A DNA stretch of 29,130 nt from Terfezia claveryi (Eukaryota; Ascomycota; Pezizomycetes; Pezizales; Pezizaceae). Shown piece after piece: positions 1-9,557 of the stretch. The notes under the pieces are model-generated. The model saw nothing but the letters and a program-made list of their open reading frames with translations. It did not search any database and was not told the DNA's origin. The stretch is from assembly GCA_015179025.1 (NCBI GenBank), contig WHUX01000424.1, positions 1-29,130 on the forward strand, written 5' to 3'. A program made the translations under genes and the position numbers. The stretch's first letter is position 1, and every line of letters starts with the position of its first letter.

Positions 1-1630
1 TAAGTAAGCTTCTGACTTTCATTTCTAGTGAGAGTAATGAGAAAGTAATTATCTATTTGAAGGATCCAGCCTTCTAATTATACTTATTTACCTTTAAACT
101 TTATAGGAGGAGGAGCTTTTCCAACAACCTGCACCAGTAGTATTGGTGATATTAGTAGTATTGGTGATTATGATAAAGTAGAGTCTCATAGTAGACCTAT
201 AGGTAGAACTATTGGTAGAGGTGGTAGTGGATTCCCTGCTGCTTGTTCCAATTATTGTATAAGGCTCTTGTGTAGTGGAATGGGTCATAGTACTAGTACT
301 CATCCTTCTAGCTAAGTGAGTCAGTTCTCTATTCTATTGAACTAGTTTTCTATTGCCTGAATCATCAGTCATAGTGGAGATAGTATTATTCAGCCTAGTT
401 TCTTAACCATCTAATATTGTAGTGGACAATTCTGAATTCATTAGCTTAATTATTTTGTCCTTTTAGGATTAAATCTTGTATTGAAGTAAGTACAGTACTA
501 GTATTATTTAATAACTTAGTCTATCTAGTAGCAGCTATATTTACAGTGTTTTAAATATCGGCAGCTATTTGCTAGATAAATACTATATTCTACTGTTGTG
601 CAGCCTGAAGCTTATAAACTTCTCGTAAGGCTACTTCTTTCTTTGCCTCTAGCTACTTGAGGAGCTTCATGGTTGCAGAGGAATCTGGTGCTAGTGTTTG
701 ATGATAGAATACTTGCTACTTGCTCTTTTATGATGGTTCTGGCTATATAGAACTCAAAAATAGTGTAGTGATACTGATGATGCAACTAATCAGATAATAG
801 GTTCTTCTGAAGAGGTAGATATGAATACTAGTAGTCCAATCTGACAAAGTCCCCATACATCTTATAGTGGGAGCAGACTTTGAATAAATGAATATTGGCA
901 CTGAATAAATTTCTCAGCTTGTTATTAAGCTCGAACAATACTATTATTATTATTATCAGCCATATGGTCATTAGACCTTGTACTAAGTAGTCTTCTAAAT
1001 ATAAACATATTGGTATTAAAGGTAATATCTATAAGGTATTATAGACAAGTAGTGTAATGTTAGAGGCAGGCTGTAACTATGAATATACAAGTCAGTAGAA
1101 AGGTAGAAAGAGTTTATCAGTAATAAGTACAAGTATAAATACAGTAACAACTTAGGTGTAAAACAGACTTGATAAAAGTAAAGCTATATATAGACTTAGA
1201 ATACTACTTGAGTCTTATTGTATTAACTATGTAAAAGTAGTAGCTTATATAGAAGTGTTGATCTAATAATCTTTTATCAGATCTGACGACACTTACTTTA
1301 TCGGTTTAGTAGCACTAATATCAGATAGTTGCCTAGAATAAGAAGATGCTTCCTATTTAAGAACCCTACACTCTGACATACATTAATTAGGTAGCTTGAA
1401 CTATAATACTTTACAGTCAGGCTGATATATATAAGCTAAACTCAAATACAATGAATAATAATACATGAATAATGAATATAAGAACTTGATGAAACTATAT
1501 AGAAGAGAGTATATATATGAGAATATATTTAGAAGTCACACACTTCCTTGAGCCAATACTTGTTTATCCTAGACATATTACTCGTATCTGTATAGTTAAT
1601 CAGGCCATATCAGTTAGTAGTTGTAACTAT
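1..1630. other. AT-rich degraded DNA, no gene
   Basis: No convincing coding frame on either strand. The sequence is dominated by TAG, TAT and AGTA words and is very TpA-rich, as expected of DNA heavily mutated by repeat-induced point mutation (CpA to TpA). The only longer open frame (94-303, minus) is a Ser/Thr-rich low-complexity translation and is not credible. The original repeats are too eroded to name by eye. Confidence 0.6.
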
Positions 1631-1633
1631 GTA

Positions 1634-1866
1634 TAGTTAGGTGGCAATGAATTTAGTACCCCGTATAATAGAGGATGAGTATGCAGCATGCTTTAAACCT
1701 ATAATATATATACTAAATATGTGCTAATATAGGACTCTGATATAAGGGAAGTACCTATAACAGGGGCGAGTATGCAGTACACTTTAAACCTATAATATGT
1801 GTGCTAAATGTATGGTAATGCAGGACTCTAATACAAGGGGGTACCAAATTCATTACCACCTAACTG
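1634..1866. mobile_element. Tc1/mariner-type MITE, 233 bp
   Basis: Two terminal inverted repeats of about 29 bp are visible at 1634-1662 and 1838-1866. They differ at only three positions, all transitions. The right end reads, inwards, CAGTTAGGTGGTAATGAATT. The element is flanked on both sides by TA (1632-1633 and 1867-1868), the Tc1/mariner target duplication, and a CAGT start is common for fungal impala-like elements. There is no coding capacity, so it would need a transposase from elsewhere. The interior is two copies of a 75-bp unit. Confidence 0.75.
1677..1840 (+). repeat. Internal direct repeat of the MITE
   Basis: Two copies of a unit of about 75 bp start at 1677 (GAGTATGCAGCATGCTTTAA) and 1768 (GAGTATGCAGTACACTTTAA), 91 bp apart. 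Both run through an ACCTATAATAT block to a GGACTCT block. Differences are mainly transitions. Confidence 0.75.
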
Positions 1867-1869
1867 TAT

Positions 1870-4540
1870 TAGTATATCTTCTAAAGAGGGTAGGTTTCTT
1901 ACCTAAGCCATAACAATCTATAGGGGTTCTTATCTAATCTATAGAGGTTCTTATTATTGAAGCCTTATAGTTTAGACTATATAGACTATCTTGTATTGAA
2001 TATTAATGTACTTTTATGGAATTTAGTAAAGTTTTAGAGTATTATAAGTATAATTTTTTTTGGTCAATATCTTGGCAGGTACTTATATATATAGTTTACT
2101 ATAGTACTTTAATTTCTTGATTTTAAACTAAAATGAAGTAGGTTCTACCTAGAATTATATAACAGATAAATACTATTTTATAGTATTCTAGTGATATATA
2201 AAAAGAGCTATATAAAAATAAAAAAAAAAGAAATCTATAATACTAGAGATTCTTGCAGAGTCTTTCATTATAGTAAATTAATACTAAACTTACTAGTCTA
2301 GTCACTATCTTTTATGATATAGTACTAAGGAGATAATCTTATACTTCAATTAATTATTACTAAACCTAGTAGTATTAGATCTACTAGGATATTCAGTTCT
2401 ACTCTAGTACCTATAATACTAATAAAGATATAATCTATATATATAGTATAGTATTATTTTTAACAAAGTTGCTCTTTTTAGACTCCTAGCTATATTACAC
2501 TTATGCAACCTACTAGTATGGAGTAATATCTAACTAATTCTAGTAGATCTCTATTATTACTTATATATATAATATTATTATTATTGGGTAGACTAACTCT
2601 GTAATAATCTTAGATATAAGACTAGTAAAGTCTTAGCTAGTCATACTTATACAGGGCCTCCTTCAGTAATAAGCCTAATAAATTAGTATAAGTATGAGCT
2701 ATGTTAGGCTCATAGGAGGTATAACACCCTTCTGTAAATAATATAGATTGATTTTCCTCTTATAGTATAGTAAATATGAGCTGTAATAGTAGTCTAGTTA
2801 TATAATACTATATCTATGCTCAATATTATTAGTTCAATCCTATTTATACCAGTATGTGTCATACTATAATCTGATTACTATACTATAGATATCCATATCA
2901 AACTATTATTACCATAGTCTTGTGCCTATTACCAGATCATTAGATAGATCATAAAAAGTAATAGCTACTATAGTAGGCTTAGGTATTATATACACTAGAT
3001 CAGAAGAGGTAGTGATTATAATAATAGGTTTTGTACTATGATAAATAGAAACTTCTATACTATCTACTAAATCTACTACTAATAATAGGAGAGGGAGTCT
3101 ATATAAGTATAGCCTAGAGCTTAATACTAATAGTTCAGTTATAAGAATACAGCCTACTAACAATTATGATTGTTACTAGAAAATACAAATAAAAAACACT
3201 TACATATACCTTAATCCCACCTCAATTGATATGGCTTAGGTATTGGCTCTACTAGAGGTTGTTAATAACAGGATATACTATATATTGCTACTTATGACTT
3301 ATTGGCCCTTAACAACTACTTCACTAATATATTAGGTATTCTTTATAAACTTAGCCAACTGCTGGATTTCCTTCTTTTTGATACCTTTACTTTTCATAGC
3401 AATTCAGTCATTACTAATTTCCTATTTAGCAAATCCCTATGAATGCTTTGTACTGAATATTGTGATCATCTGTTATACCTCCACAGCTTTGCAATCTACT
3501 GTATCTTTATATGGCTGTGGTTGGAAGATATATTTTGAACCCCCTGCTCTAACTTTACTATTAATAATCTTTTAAATTCTCTTTCTAGGTAAAACCTAAA
3601 GAAAGATTATAGAATTCTTAGTTCTATCAGCAGGTATTGCATCCAAAACTTTGTTGAGGGCAATCAGTGAGATTGGGTAATCCGTGAACATCATATATTA
3701 AAATAGTACTAATATTGGGAGGCTTAGATTATATAAGGCTGGTTTCTTTCTCTATTCAATATATGATAGGTCAATTAAGCCAGTATATCAATTGCCTCTA
3801 AATTACTAATAGTGGGTCTCAGATATATATTCAAACTCTTTGGGTATATATTAGGAGAATTCTTTTTCAACTGTAATTAACTACCAAGAATTTTTAAATT
3901 AGCAAATTCCTAACTTTTACTTAATTCGAGTGAAAGTAAAATTTCAATTGATAGTAGTATGCATACATGAGTTAGAGAGAGGTCATACAACTAGAGAGTA
4001 GGGTTCAGTAAGAGTAGGTAATAGACCAAAGTTTTAAATACTATACCTTATAGTGAACCAAAAATCTATGGGTATTAGTTTATAACTTAGTTAAAAAATA
4101 CTTTCCTTTTTTCAGTATCTCTATGTATAGCAGCCTGAACTATCTATAATAGAATGTGATTGATAATAGGTATAAGCTAGTATAAGTATTGATACTATAC
4201 TACTCAACTTATGCTTCAAGTTGCTTAGTAGTGCAAGCTTATAGGTACTTACTATACTATAAGATTGTAAGTAGTTAATTTAGTAGTTTTTGTAGTTACT
4301 TATAGTATTGATAAAGTTGAAGTTGATGGGAGGAGGAAGAACCTTCTCTATATTCGATCAACTGTTTTGTTTATAGTGGGGGTGACAATAGTATTTTCCT
4401 CCTTCTACCTACCCTTCTGAAGGTAATATGGTGTATATCTTATATTAGGTAGCTGTATTCATATTTTGTGAAGTTCAGTTTGCCGATATAATGAAGTTAG
4501 CTCTTTTGAGGATCTCGGTTAGTCCACATCCAGATAAAGG
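1870..4540. other. AT-rich degraded DNA, no recognisable gene
   Basis: Dense in stops in all frames and rich in TA steps. Two minus-strand stretches stay open longer than expected: 2909-3163 (84 codons without a stop), and 3180-3640, where one frame continues with isolated TAG/TAA/TGA stops. Both could be RIP-degraded coding sequence, but I recognise no domain. A short block at 2230-2278 is a mutated relative of 13142-13190. Confidence 0.5.
2230..2278 (-). repeat. RIP-mutated copy of the 13142-13190 block
   Basis: Both blocks begin AAATCTA and keep the core GAGATTCTTGCAGAGTCT here against GGGATTCCTGCAGGGTCTCC there. Most differences in the core are transitions. On the minus strand the better-preserved copy encodes GDPAGIPKIVDF, so a dispersed repeat with some coding content is likely. 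The family is not identified. Confidence 0.45.
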
Positions 4541-4559
4541 TAAAAAAGGCCTGCTGGCC

Positions 4560-5250
4560 CCAATTTGAAACTCCACCCATCCCATACCCTACTTTTATTC
4601 TAGCTTTCTTTTGAGTGGCTTTAGATACTGCTTGTAGCCCCTTCTCAATAACTGTGTAGAGTAATCCTCTTATCTGGTTTAGTATTAACTCGAAGACTAC
4701 ATACTAGTCTATCTTTTCATTACCTTCAATACTAATATAACCCTATACCTAGGTGACCTTAATGTCTCTTACTTAAATATCCGTTAGGACTATCTTAATA
4801 TTAGCTTTGATACCCATTCTTGGGGGTACTCTTTTGCTTATATTCATGAAAGGTTAAATTGTGGTTTGGGAGTTCAATTGAATAGCCAGCATCTTGTATT
4901 CTTTGAGTGAGAGTACAAGGTATATTAAAGTCTTCTAGTATGATGGCTCTTCTTATTAAATCAATACTATTCAGCATGGATGATAGGTTATCTAGTAAAT
5001 CCTGGCTATTCAAGTATACTTCTATCACTTGAGTCAAATCCATCTTAATCTTGTATACTCTCCTATTGCATACTGATCTAGTGACTTTCTTGTATTATAG
5101 AGTGGCATAACCTACTTATAATCTACTACTTATAAATACTATCGATGGGGATAACATGCCTGAAGGCTAGATAGTTCATTATACTAGTACACTTGTTGTA
5201 TATTTGTAGGTTCTTAGTTCTCTAATGAAGACGAAGTCTAAGTATTTGTA
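4560..5250 (-). pseudogene. LINE-like retroelement relic: endonuclease and RNase H pieces
   Basis: The minus-strand frame 5043-4801 reads like the C-terminal part of a LINE apurinic endonuclease: VIEVYLNSQDLLDNL, then IILEDFN (family consensus ILGDFN), then LPNHNLTFHEY. Just downstream (about 4790-4560), in another frame, is a piece resembling the RNase H motif WVPGHxGIxGNExAD, here GYISIEGNEKID followed by a stop. In Tad-type fungal LINEs the order is endonuclease, reverse transcriptase, RNase H. No reverse transcriptase lies between these pieces, so an internal deletion or rearrangement is inferred. Stops (TAG, TAA) fit C-to-T decay. The call rests on short motifs. Confidence 0.42.
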
Positions 5251-5259
5251 GGCTTCCAA

Positions 5260-5999
5260 GAATGTATAGGTATTAGTGTTACTCCAGTTAATATTATAAT
5301 ATACAACTACTAGCAACTATGATTTATATTGCTTATATTATTATCTCTTGCTGTCTCCCCCTTCTCTTCTCGTCTCCCTCTCTATCCTTATATTTCGCTT
5401 ATTTTATGCTCCTTCTCTTATATCTTTATTTCTTAAAATCCTCAATTTGCCTTTTTATACTTCTCAATAGTCCTGAATCTGGCAGGGTTTCTTACTACCT
5501 CACCTTTATTTCTGTCTAGCTCTATTTGGGTATTGGGGAATCATGATAGCTTGAGATATCAGTGTCAGTATAAGTATTGGTTATAGCAGGAGGAAACTTG
5601 CCTTATATCTTTGTCAAATACTCAATAAGCTGTATAAACTGTCCATGATATACCATATGATAATCTAAAAGCAGGTTTCTTAAGCTTTTCTTCAATTAGA
5701 ATTAGCTTGTACCAGTATCAATGTCTTTTTAGTCCAAATTGTATTCCTTGGCATTGACTCTAAGAAAACTTTTAATATAAACTTATGATCTTAAGAATAT
5801 ATATATTCTATTGTACATTAGCAATACCTTTCTTTTTCATGATATAATATACAAGCAAACTTGCCTCGGCCCTCTTTAGTATCTTATTCATAGTTACTTC
5901 CTTAAATATTATTTCTTCCTTATTTGAGAGTTTTTATAGTATACTTTATCAGAATAATATGCTTTTTTGCAATAATATGCTTTGCTAGTTTCATATGCA
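5260..5999. other. AT-rich stretch without a recognisable feature
   Basis: The open frame at 5319-5519 is a Leu/Tyr/Ser-rich translation of a C/T-rich tract and is not a credible gene. Nothing else is supported. Confidence 0.5.
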
Positions 6000-6400
6000 G
6001 TCACTTATTAGTATAGGTAGTTTGAGAGAATTAACAATCTTCTATAAGATGGTACTTATAGTCCAAATTCTATTAGTAATTGTATAGAAAGGGAGATTAT
6101 ATTGGTCATAGTAATGTTTATCCTGATAATATTTATAATGAGTAATTTTATAGCTGATTCTACTAGTGATTGTATGTATTTATAGTAAATGATTTTTTTA
6201 ATAGAGATTAATGCAAGTGAGGCCATGCAGGAAGCTGCGGTTATATAGAAATGTAGTAAAATATACAGAAAAATACCATATGTATAAATATAGTTTTTTT
6301 AAAACTTTTAAATGTGAGAACTATGACTTACATTTGACTTATACTTACATTTGACTTATACTTGCTTATTGCACTTGACTTGCACTTAATAGTATTGAAG
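6000..6400 (+). repeat. Left arm of a large inverted repeat
   Basis: This arm matches the reverse complement of about 6830-7235. The clearest block is GATTAATGCAAGTGAGGCC followed by ATGCAGGAAGCTGCGG at 6206-6240, against 6963-7003. A second block is GTTTATCCTGATAAT at 6116-6130, against 7107-7121. The left arm shows many TA or A where the right arm has CA or G, so it looks more strongly RIP-mutated. The arms could be the ends of a foldback or terminal-inverted-repeat element, or two opposed repeat copies. Confidence 0.65.
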
Positions 6401-6829
6401 TGGCTGATATTGTAATACAATATATTACACTTTAAGAAGCTACTCACTTTAGTACTTTCAGTTTATATATCCTGAAGTATATATATCTTCTATATATTCT
6501 CTATTAATTTTCTACTTATATTTATATTTATAACAGAATTTGTACAAGTGTAAGAGAAAATACCAAATCAACAGTATGGCTATATTAAATCCGATTTGCA
6601 TTGTAGCAGCCACTACCACTATCATATAGCTGCCTAAATATATATATCAACTGAGAAGCACAGTTGAAATAGATAGAATTGGAGAAGTCTACCCAATACT
6701 TAGGAGCAGACCTTGAGAAGTATAGTGATATTTGAGTATTGAGAACAATTCAGTATTTATATTAGTGCAAGTCAAGTATAAGTCAGTCTCGCTACAGACG
6801 GGTTTGTTAGCGACTGAACCTTTGCCAAG

Positions 6830-7235
6830 CTTTAGGTGTCGTACCAAAGTCAAGTACAATGCACAAGTATAAGTCAGCAAATATAAGTGCAAGTCAAGTT
6901 CAACATTCTCATATTTGAGAGTTGTAAAAAAACTACAATCACATACATGGTATGTTCTGTGTGACTGCAGCTTCCTGCATGGCCCCACTTGCATTAATCT
7001 CCATTAAAAAATCATTTCTTTAACTTTCTTGTATAAAAGATACAAGAAAGGTATACCTGCTAGTATAAGCAAATATATACAATTACTAGTAGAATCAGCC
7101 CATTACAAAAATTATCAGGATAAACACCACCATGACCGATATAATCTTCCTCTCACTGCAATTACTGACAGAATTCAGACCACAAGCACCATCTCATAGT
7201 TGCCACTGAAACTCACACCAAACCTACCTATAACA
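6830..7235 (-). repeat. Right arm of a large inverted repeat
   Basis: Reverse-complement partner of 6000-6400, less mutated (GCAAGTGGGGCCATGCAGG on the minus strand). The inner edge of both arms carries repeated short words of the type ACTTGACTTATACTTG, for example twice near 6330-6365 and again near 6770-6790. The central 430 bp has no recognisable gene. The open frame 6689-6994 on the minus strand is a translation of this repeat and is not supported as a protein. Confidence 0.65.
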
Positions 7236-7246
7236 TAGGCACTGAT

Positions 7247-7380
7247 TTCTAGGCTTATTTAGAAGCGGATATCTAGTTGAATTGTATAGTGAGTTCTAGG
7301 CTTATTTATACACTGATATAGAGCTGATTTAAATGGCAATATCTAGGTTGAATTGCATGGTAATTTCTAGGCTTATTTGC
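7247..7380 (+). repeat. Irregular direct repeats, TTCTAGGCTTATTT
   Basis: TTCTAGGCTTATTT occurs at 7247, 7294 and 7365. The later copies are preceded by related blocks (ATATCTAGTTGAATTGTATAG and a one-base-longer version). They lie just outside the right arm of the large inverted repeat and may be subterminal repeats of that element. Confidence 0.6.
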
Positions 7381-7691
7381 ACTGGCGGTCATTACGTGGC
7401 AATAGTTCTGTATCTAGTCACTAGTAGTGCACTGTGAGAAGTAAGGCCGTGTGCCTGCCTATACCTAAAAGACCGCTCATAAAGTTTTGAGTGCACAATT
7501 GTACATCAAGGACTTGTGTCAGCGTGTGTCGAGTTAGAAAGGTTTACGTTAGGTTTCCGTTATGCATCATGTACACAGATTTTGTGATGATATACTGTAT
7601 AGTGATGCAAATAAGCTTTATACTTTTAGTCTCGGTATGAGACTAAATGCTATTGTAAAGTCCGTGTGACATATAGTATTGGATATCTTTT
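7381..7691. other. Intergenic, one short hairpin
   Basis: No coding frame. A perfect 9-bp stem, TTTAGTCTC / GAGACTAAA with a 5-base loop, sits at 7625-7647. No following T-run or gene gives it a function. Confidence 0.5.
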
Positions 7692-7806
7692 CCCACACAT
7701 ATATGTGCGGACATCTTTTCTTACATACATATGTATAGACATCTTTTCCTATATAATGTATGTACGGGCACCCTTTTCCACATATATACATATGTAGTTA
7801 CAGCCA
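7692..7806 (+). repeat. 28-30 bp tandem repeat, about four units
   Basis: Units at 7692-7719, 7720-7747, 7748-7777 and from 7778 share a self-complementary ACATATATGT-type core. The first three then have GGACATCTTTT or close variants. The array ends about 90 bp left of the Mutator-like element's target duplication, so it belongs to the older target DNA. Confidence 0.65.
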
Positions 7807-7886
7807 TATATGTACATACAGCACATACCTGCTTTATGATATGTACTGCTTTATCTCTTTCATATATATATAGGGGTGGAATACGC

Positions 7887-7895
7887 CTTTCAGAG
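7887..7895 (+). repeat. Left 9-bp target duplication of the Mutator-like element
   Basis: CTTTCAGAG here is repeated exactly at 12719-12727, directly outside the two long inverted repeats. A 9-bp duplication is typical of Mutator-like elements. Confidence 0.8.
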
Positions 7896-7896
7896 G

Positions 7897-8007
7897 AAGG
7901 CATTCAGGCAGAACACGCTAATAATTTTACTATCCTATAAAGGAAAAGCAACAGATTAGATATCTAGCTACTTTAGAATAGAGAAAAGGGGCTCGTCATG
8001 ACGAGGT
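7897..8007 (+). repeat. Left terminal inverted repeat of the Mutator-like element
   Basis: It matches the reverse complement of 12606-12716 at 106 of 111 positions without gaps. The inner end is a perfect 14-bp palindrome, CTCGTCATGACGAG (7992-8005). In the partner arm this palindrome holds the transposase start codon. Confidence 0.88.
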
Positions 8008-9126
8008 ATCACAATACTATATTGCTGCAAATACTATCTATTCCTATTTACAATTCCCATGGCTTATATTTATTTACAATATCTTCCATATGAACATTTG
8101 TCAAACTACCCAACGTGACTTATACATGATTGGTTCATTCCTCCATTCGCTAACTTTGTACTTTATCATCTAGGTTAAGCTGATCCATCAACTTATATGC
8201 TGTATAGAGCTGCTGTTGTACCTACTCAAAACTTTCTCGCACCCAACTAACAATATTTGCCCTCTCAGCATTCCACCTACTACCCTCATTTTCAACTCAT
8301 ACAGTACCCATGGTCTCTTATACTTCTATACTACACTCCTCAAACATTATCAAGTACACCTTCCATTGCATTGCAGTCAACACTTTGATTTCAGTATCAA
8401 GATGGAAGATGTGTTGGCATGGAAGTAAGTATTGTCTATGGAACTTGCAGTAATACTATAAATTCTCATCAAACTTAGGCAACTCCTTCCCCTTCACTAT
8501 TCACTCCTCAACAGCATCAAGCTCACGAGCAAGTAATTTCTGAATAGGAACTGGCACCTGACCTATTTCTGTATACTGTTTTATATAAACAGCAAGTTTG
8601 TGATTTCGGAAGTGACTTTTAGCCACTTCAGCCCGATTGTCAACATTATTTGCAGCATCTATGATATTCAAAATCATTCTATAAATTCCATGTGATGCTA
8701 CTTGCCTTTTAGACAGCCCTGTGCTAGACTTTAGCTTACGATGCCATACCTCACAGGCATTTATAGTAGTGTTTTGCAAGAGGAAAGGGCTATTCTGTTG
8801 AGCATACATTGCCCACTTAGGTGCAGTCTGAAGCCAATAGGTGTGAATGTATTTAGTGGTTTCTTCGTCAGCAGCCGCAATTGCCTGTTCCCACAGCTCA
8901 CAATTTTTGATTCCTGTGAAGTAGTACATAGCATGCTTGAGAAGCTAATATATGGGCTTGTTGGCATTAGAGCCAAATCGCTGGAGGAGGGTTCGGTTGG
9001 AGTGAACAGAGCAAAGAAGATGTGCTACCTTCTGTTCACCCATATTAAGACCTGGAAATGCCAGATGGATTGCATGCTGTTCAATTGCAGAATCATCAGT
9101 CATGATATAATGCAGCTGCCATTTGC

Positions 9127-9273
9127 CTAAAAATATATAATATTAATATATACTCATTCTAGAGCATTAGGGGTAGGGCTGTATATGGCGCATTCATATA
9201 GCAGGCTCATAATATGGGAGGTTCATATAGCGAGTTCATATAATGGGTAAATATAACTAAAATTCATATGTAC
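9127..9273 (-). other. Intron 2 of the Mutator-like transposase, with internal short repeats
   Basis: 147 bp with donor GTACAT and acceptor TTTTTAG. Splicing joins QQWCSG to KWQLHYIMTDDS, the expected order in this family. The interior contains about four related words of the type TTCATATAGCGAG or ATTCATATAGCAGG (plus strand, about 9190-9250), which is unusual for a short fungal intron. Confidence 0.55.
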
Positions 9274-9317
9274 CACTACACCACTGCTGTATATGCCTTA
9301 ATCCTTCGGTAATAATA

Positions 9318-9360
9318 GAATCCGGCACTAGGTTTCCGCTCACTACTAGGTTTCCGCTCA
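9318..9360 (+). repeat. Left inverted repeat of the Fot1/pogo element
   Basis: Starts GAATCCGGCAC and carries two direct copies of GGTTTCCGCTCA (9331-9342 and 9349-9360). The doubled word is conserved at the other end, so it is a likely transposase binding site. Confidence 0.88.
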
Positions 9361-9557
9361 GGCCTTTTTTTGCTTTTTTTGCGGCTGATTGCACCTCAAA
9401 TAAGGAAGCGGAGCAAGTATTCTTGCATAGAAAATTAACAGTCCTCCTCATAGCGCTAGTACCCAATCTTCCAGACCATATAGAAGCGTTATATACAATG
9501 TAAGTGTCATATGTGTGGGTATAGTGTTGAGGTACTAACAGCATTAGTGTTATATAG

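Noticed and set aside
94..303. Ser/Thr-rich open frame on the minus strand
   Set aside because: A low-complexity translation of TAGTA-type repeats, without domain, start context or neighbours.
6689..6994. 101-codon minus-strand frame in the inverted repeat
   Set aside because: A translation of the repeat arm and its ACTTGACTTATACTT words, without domain content.
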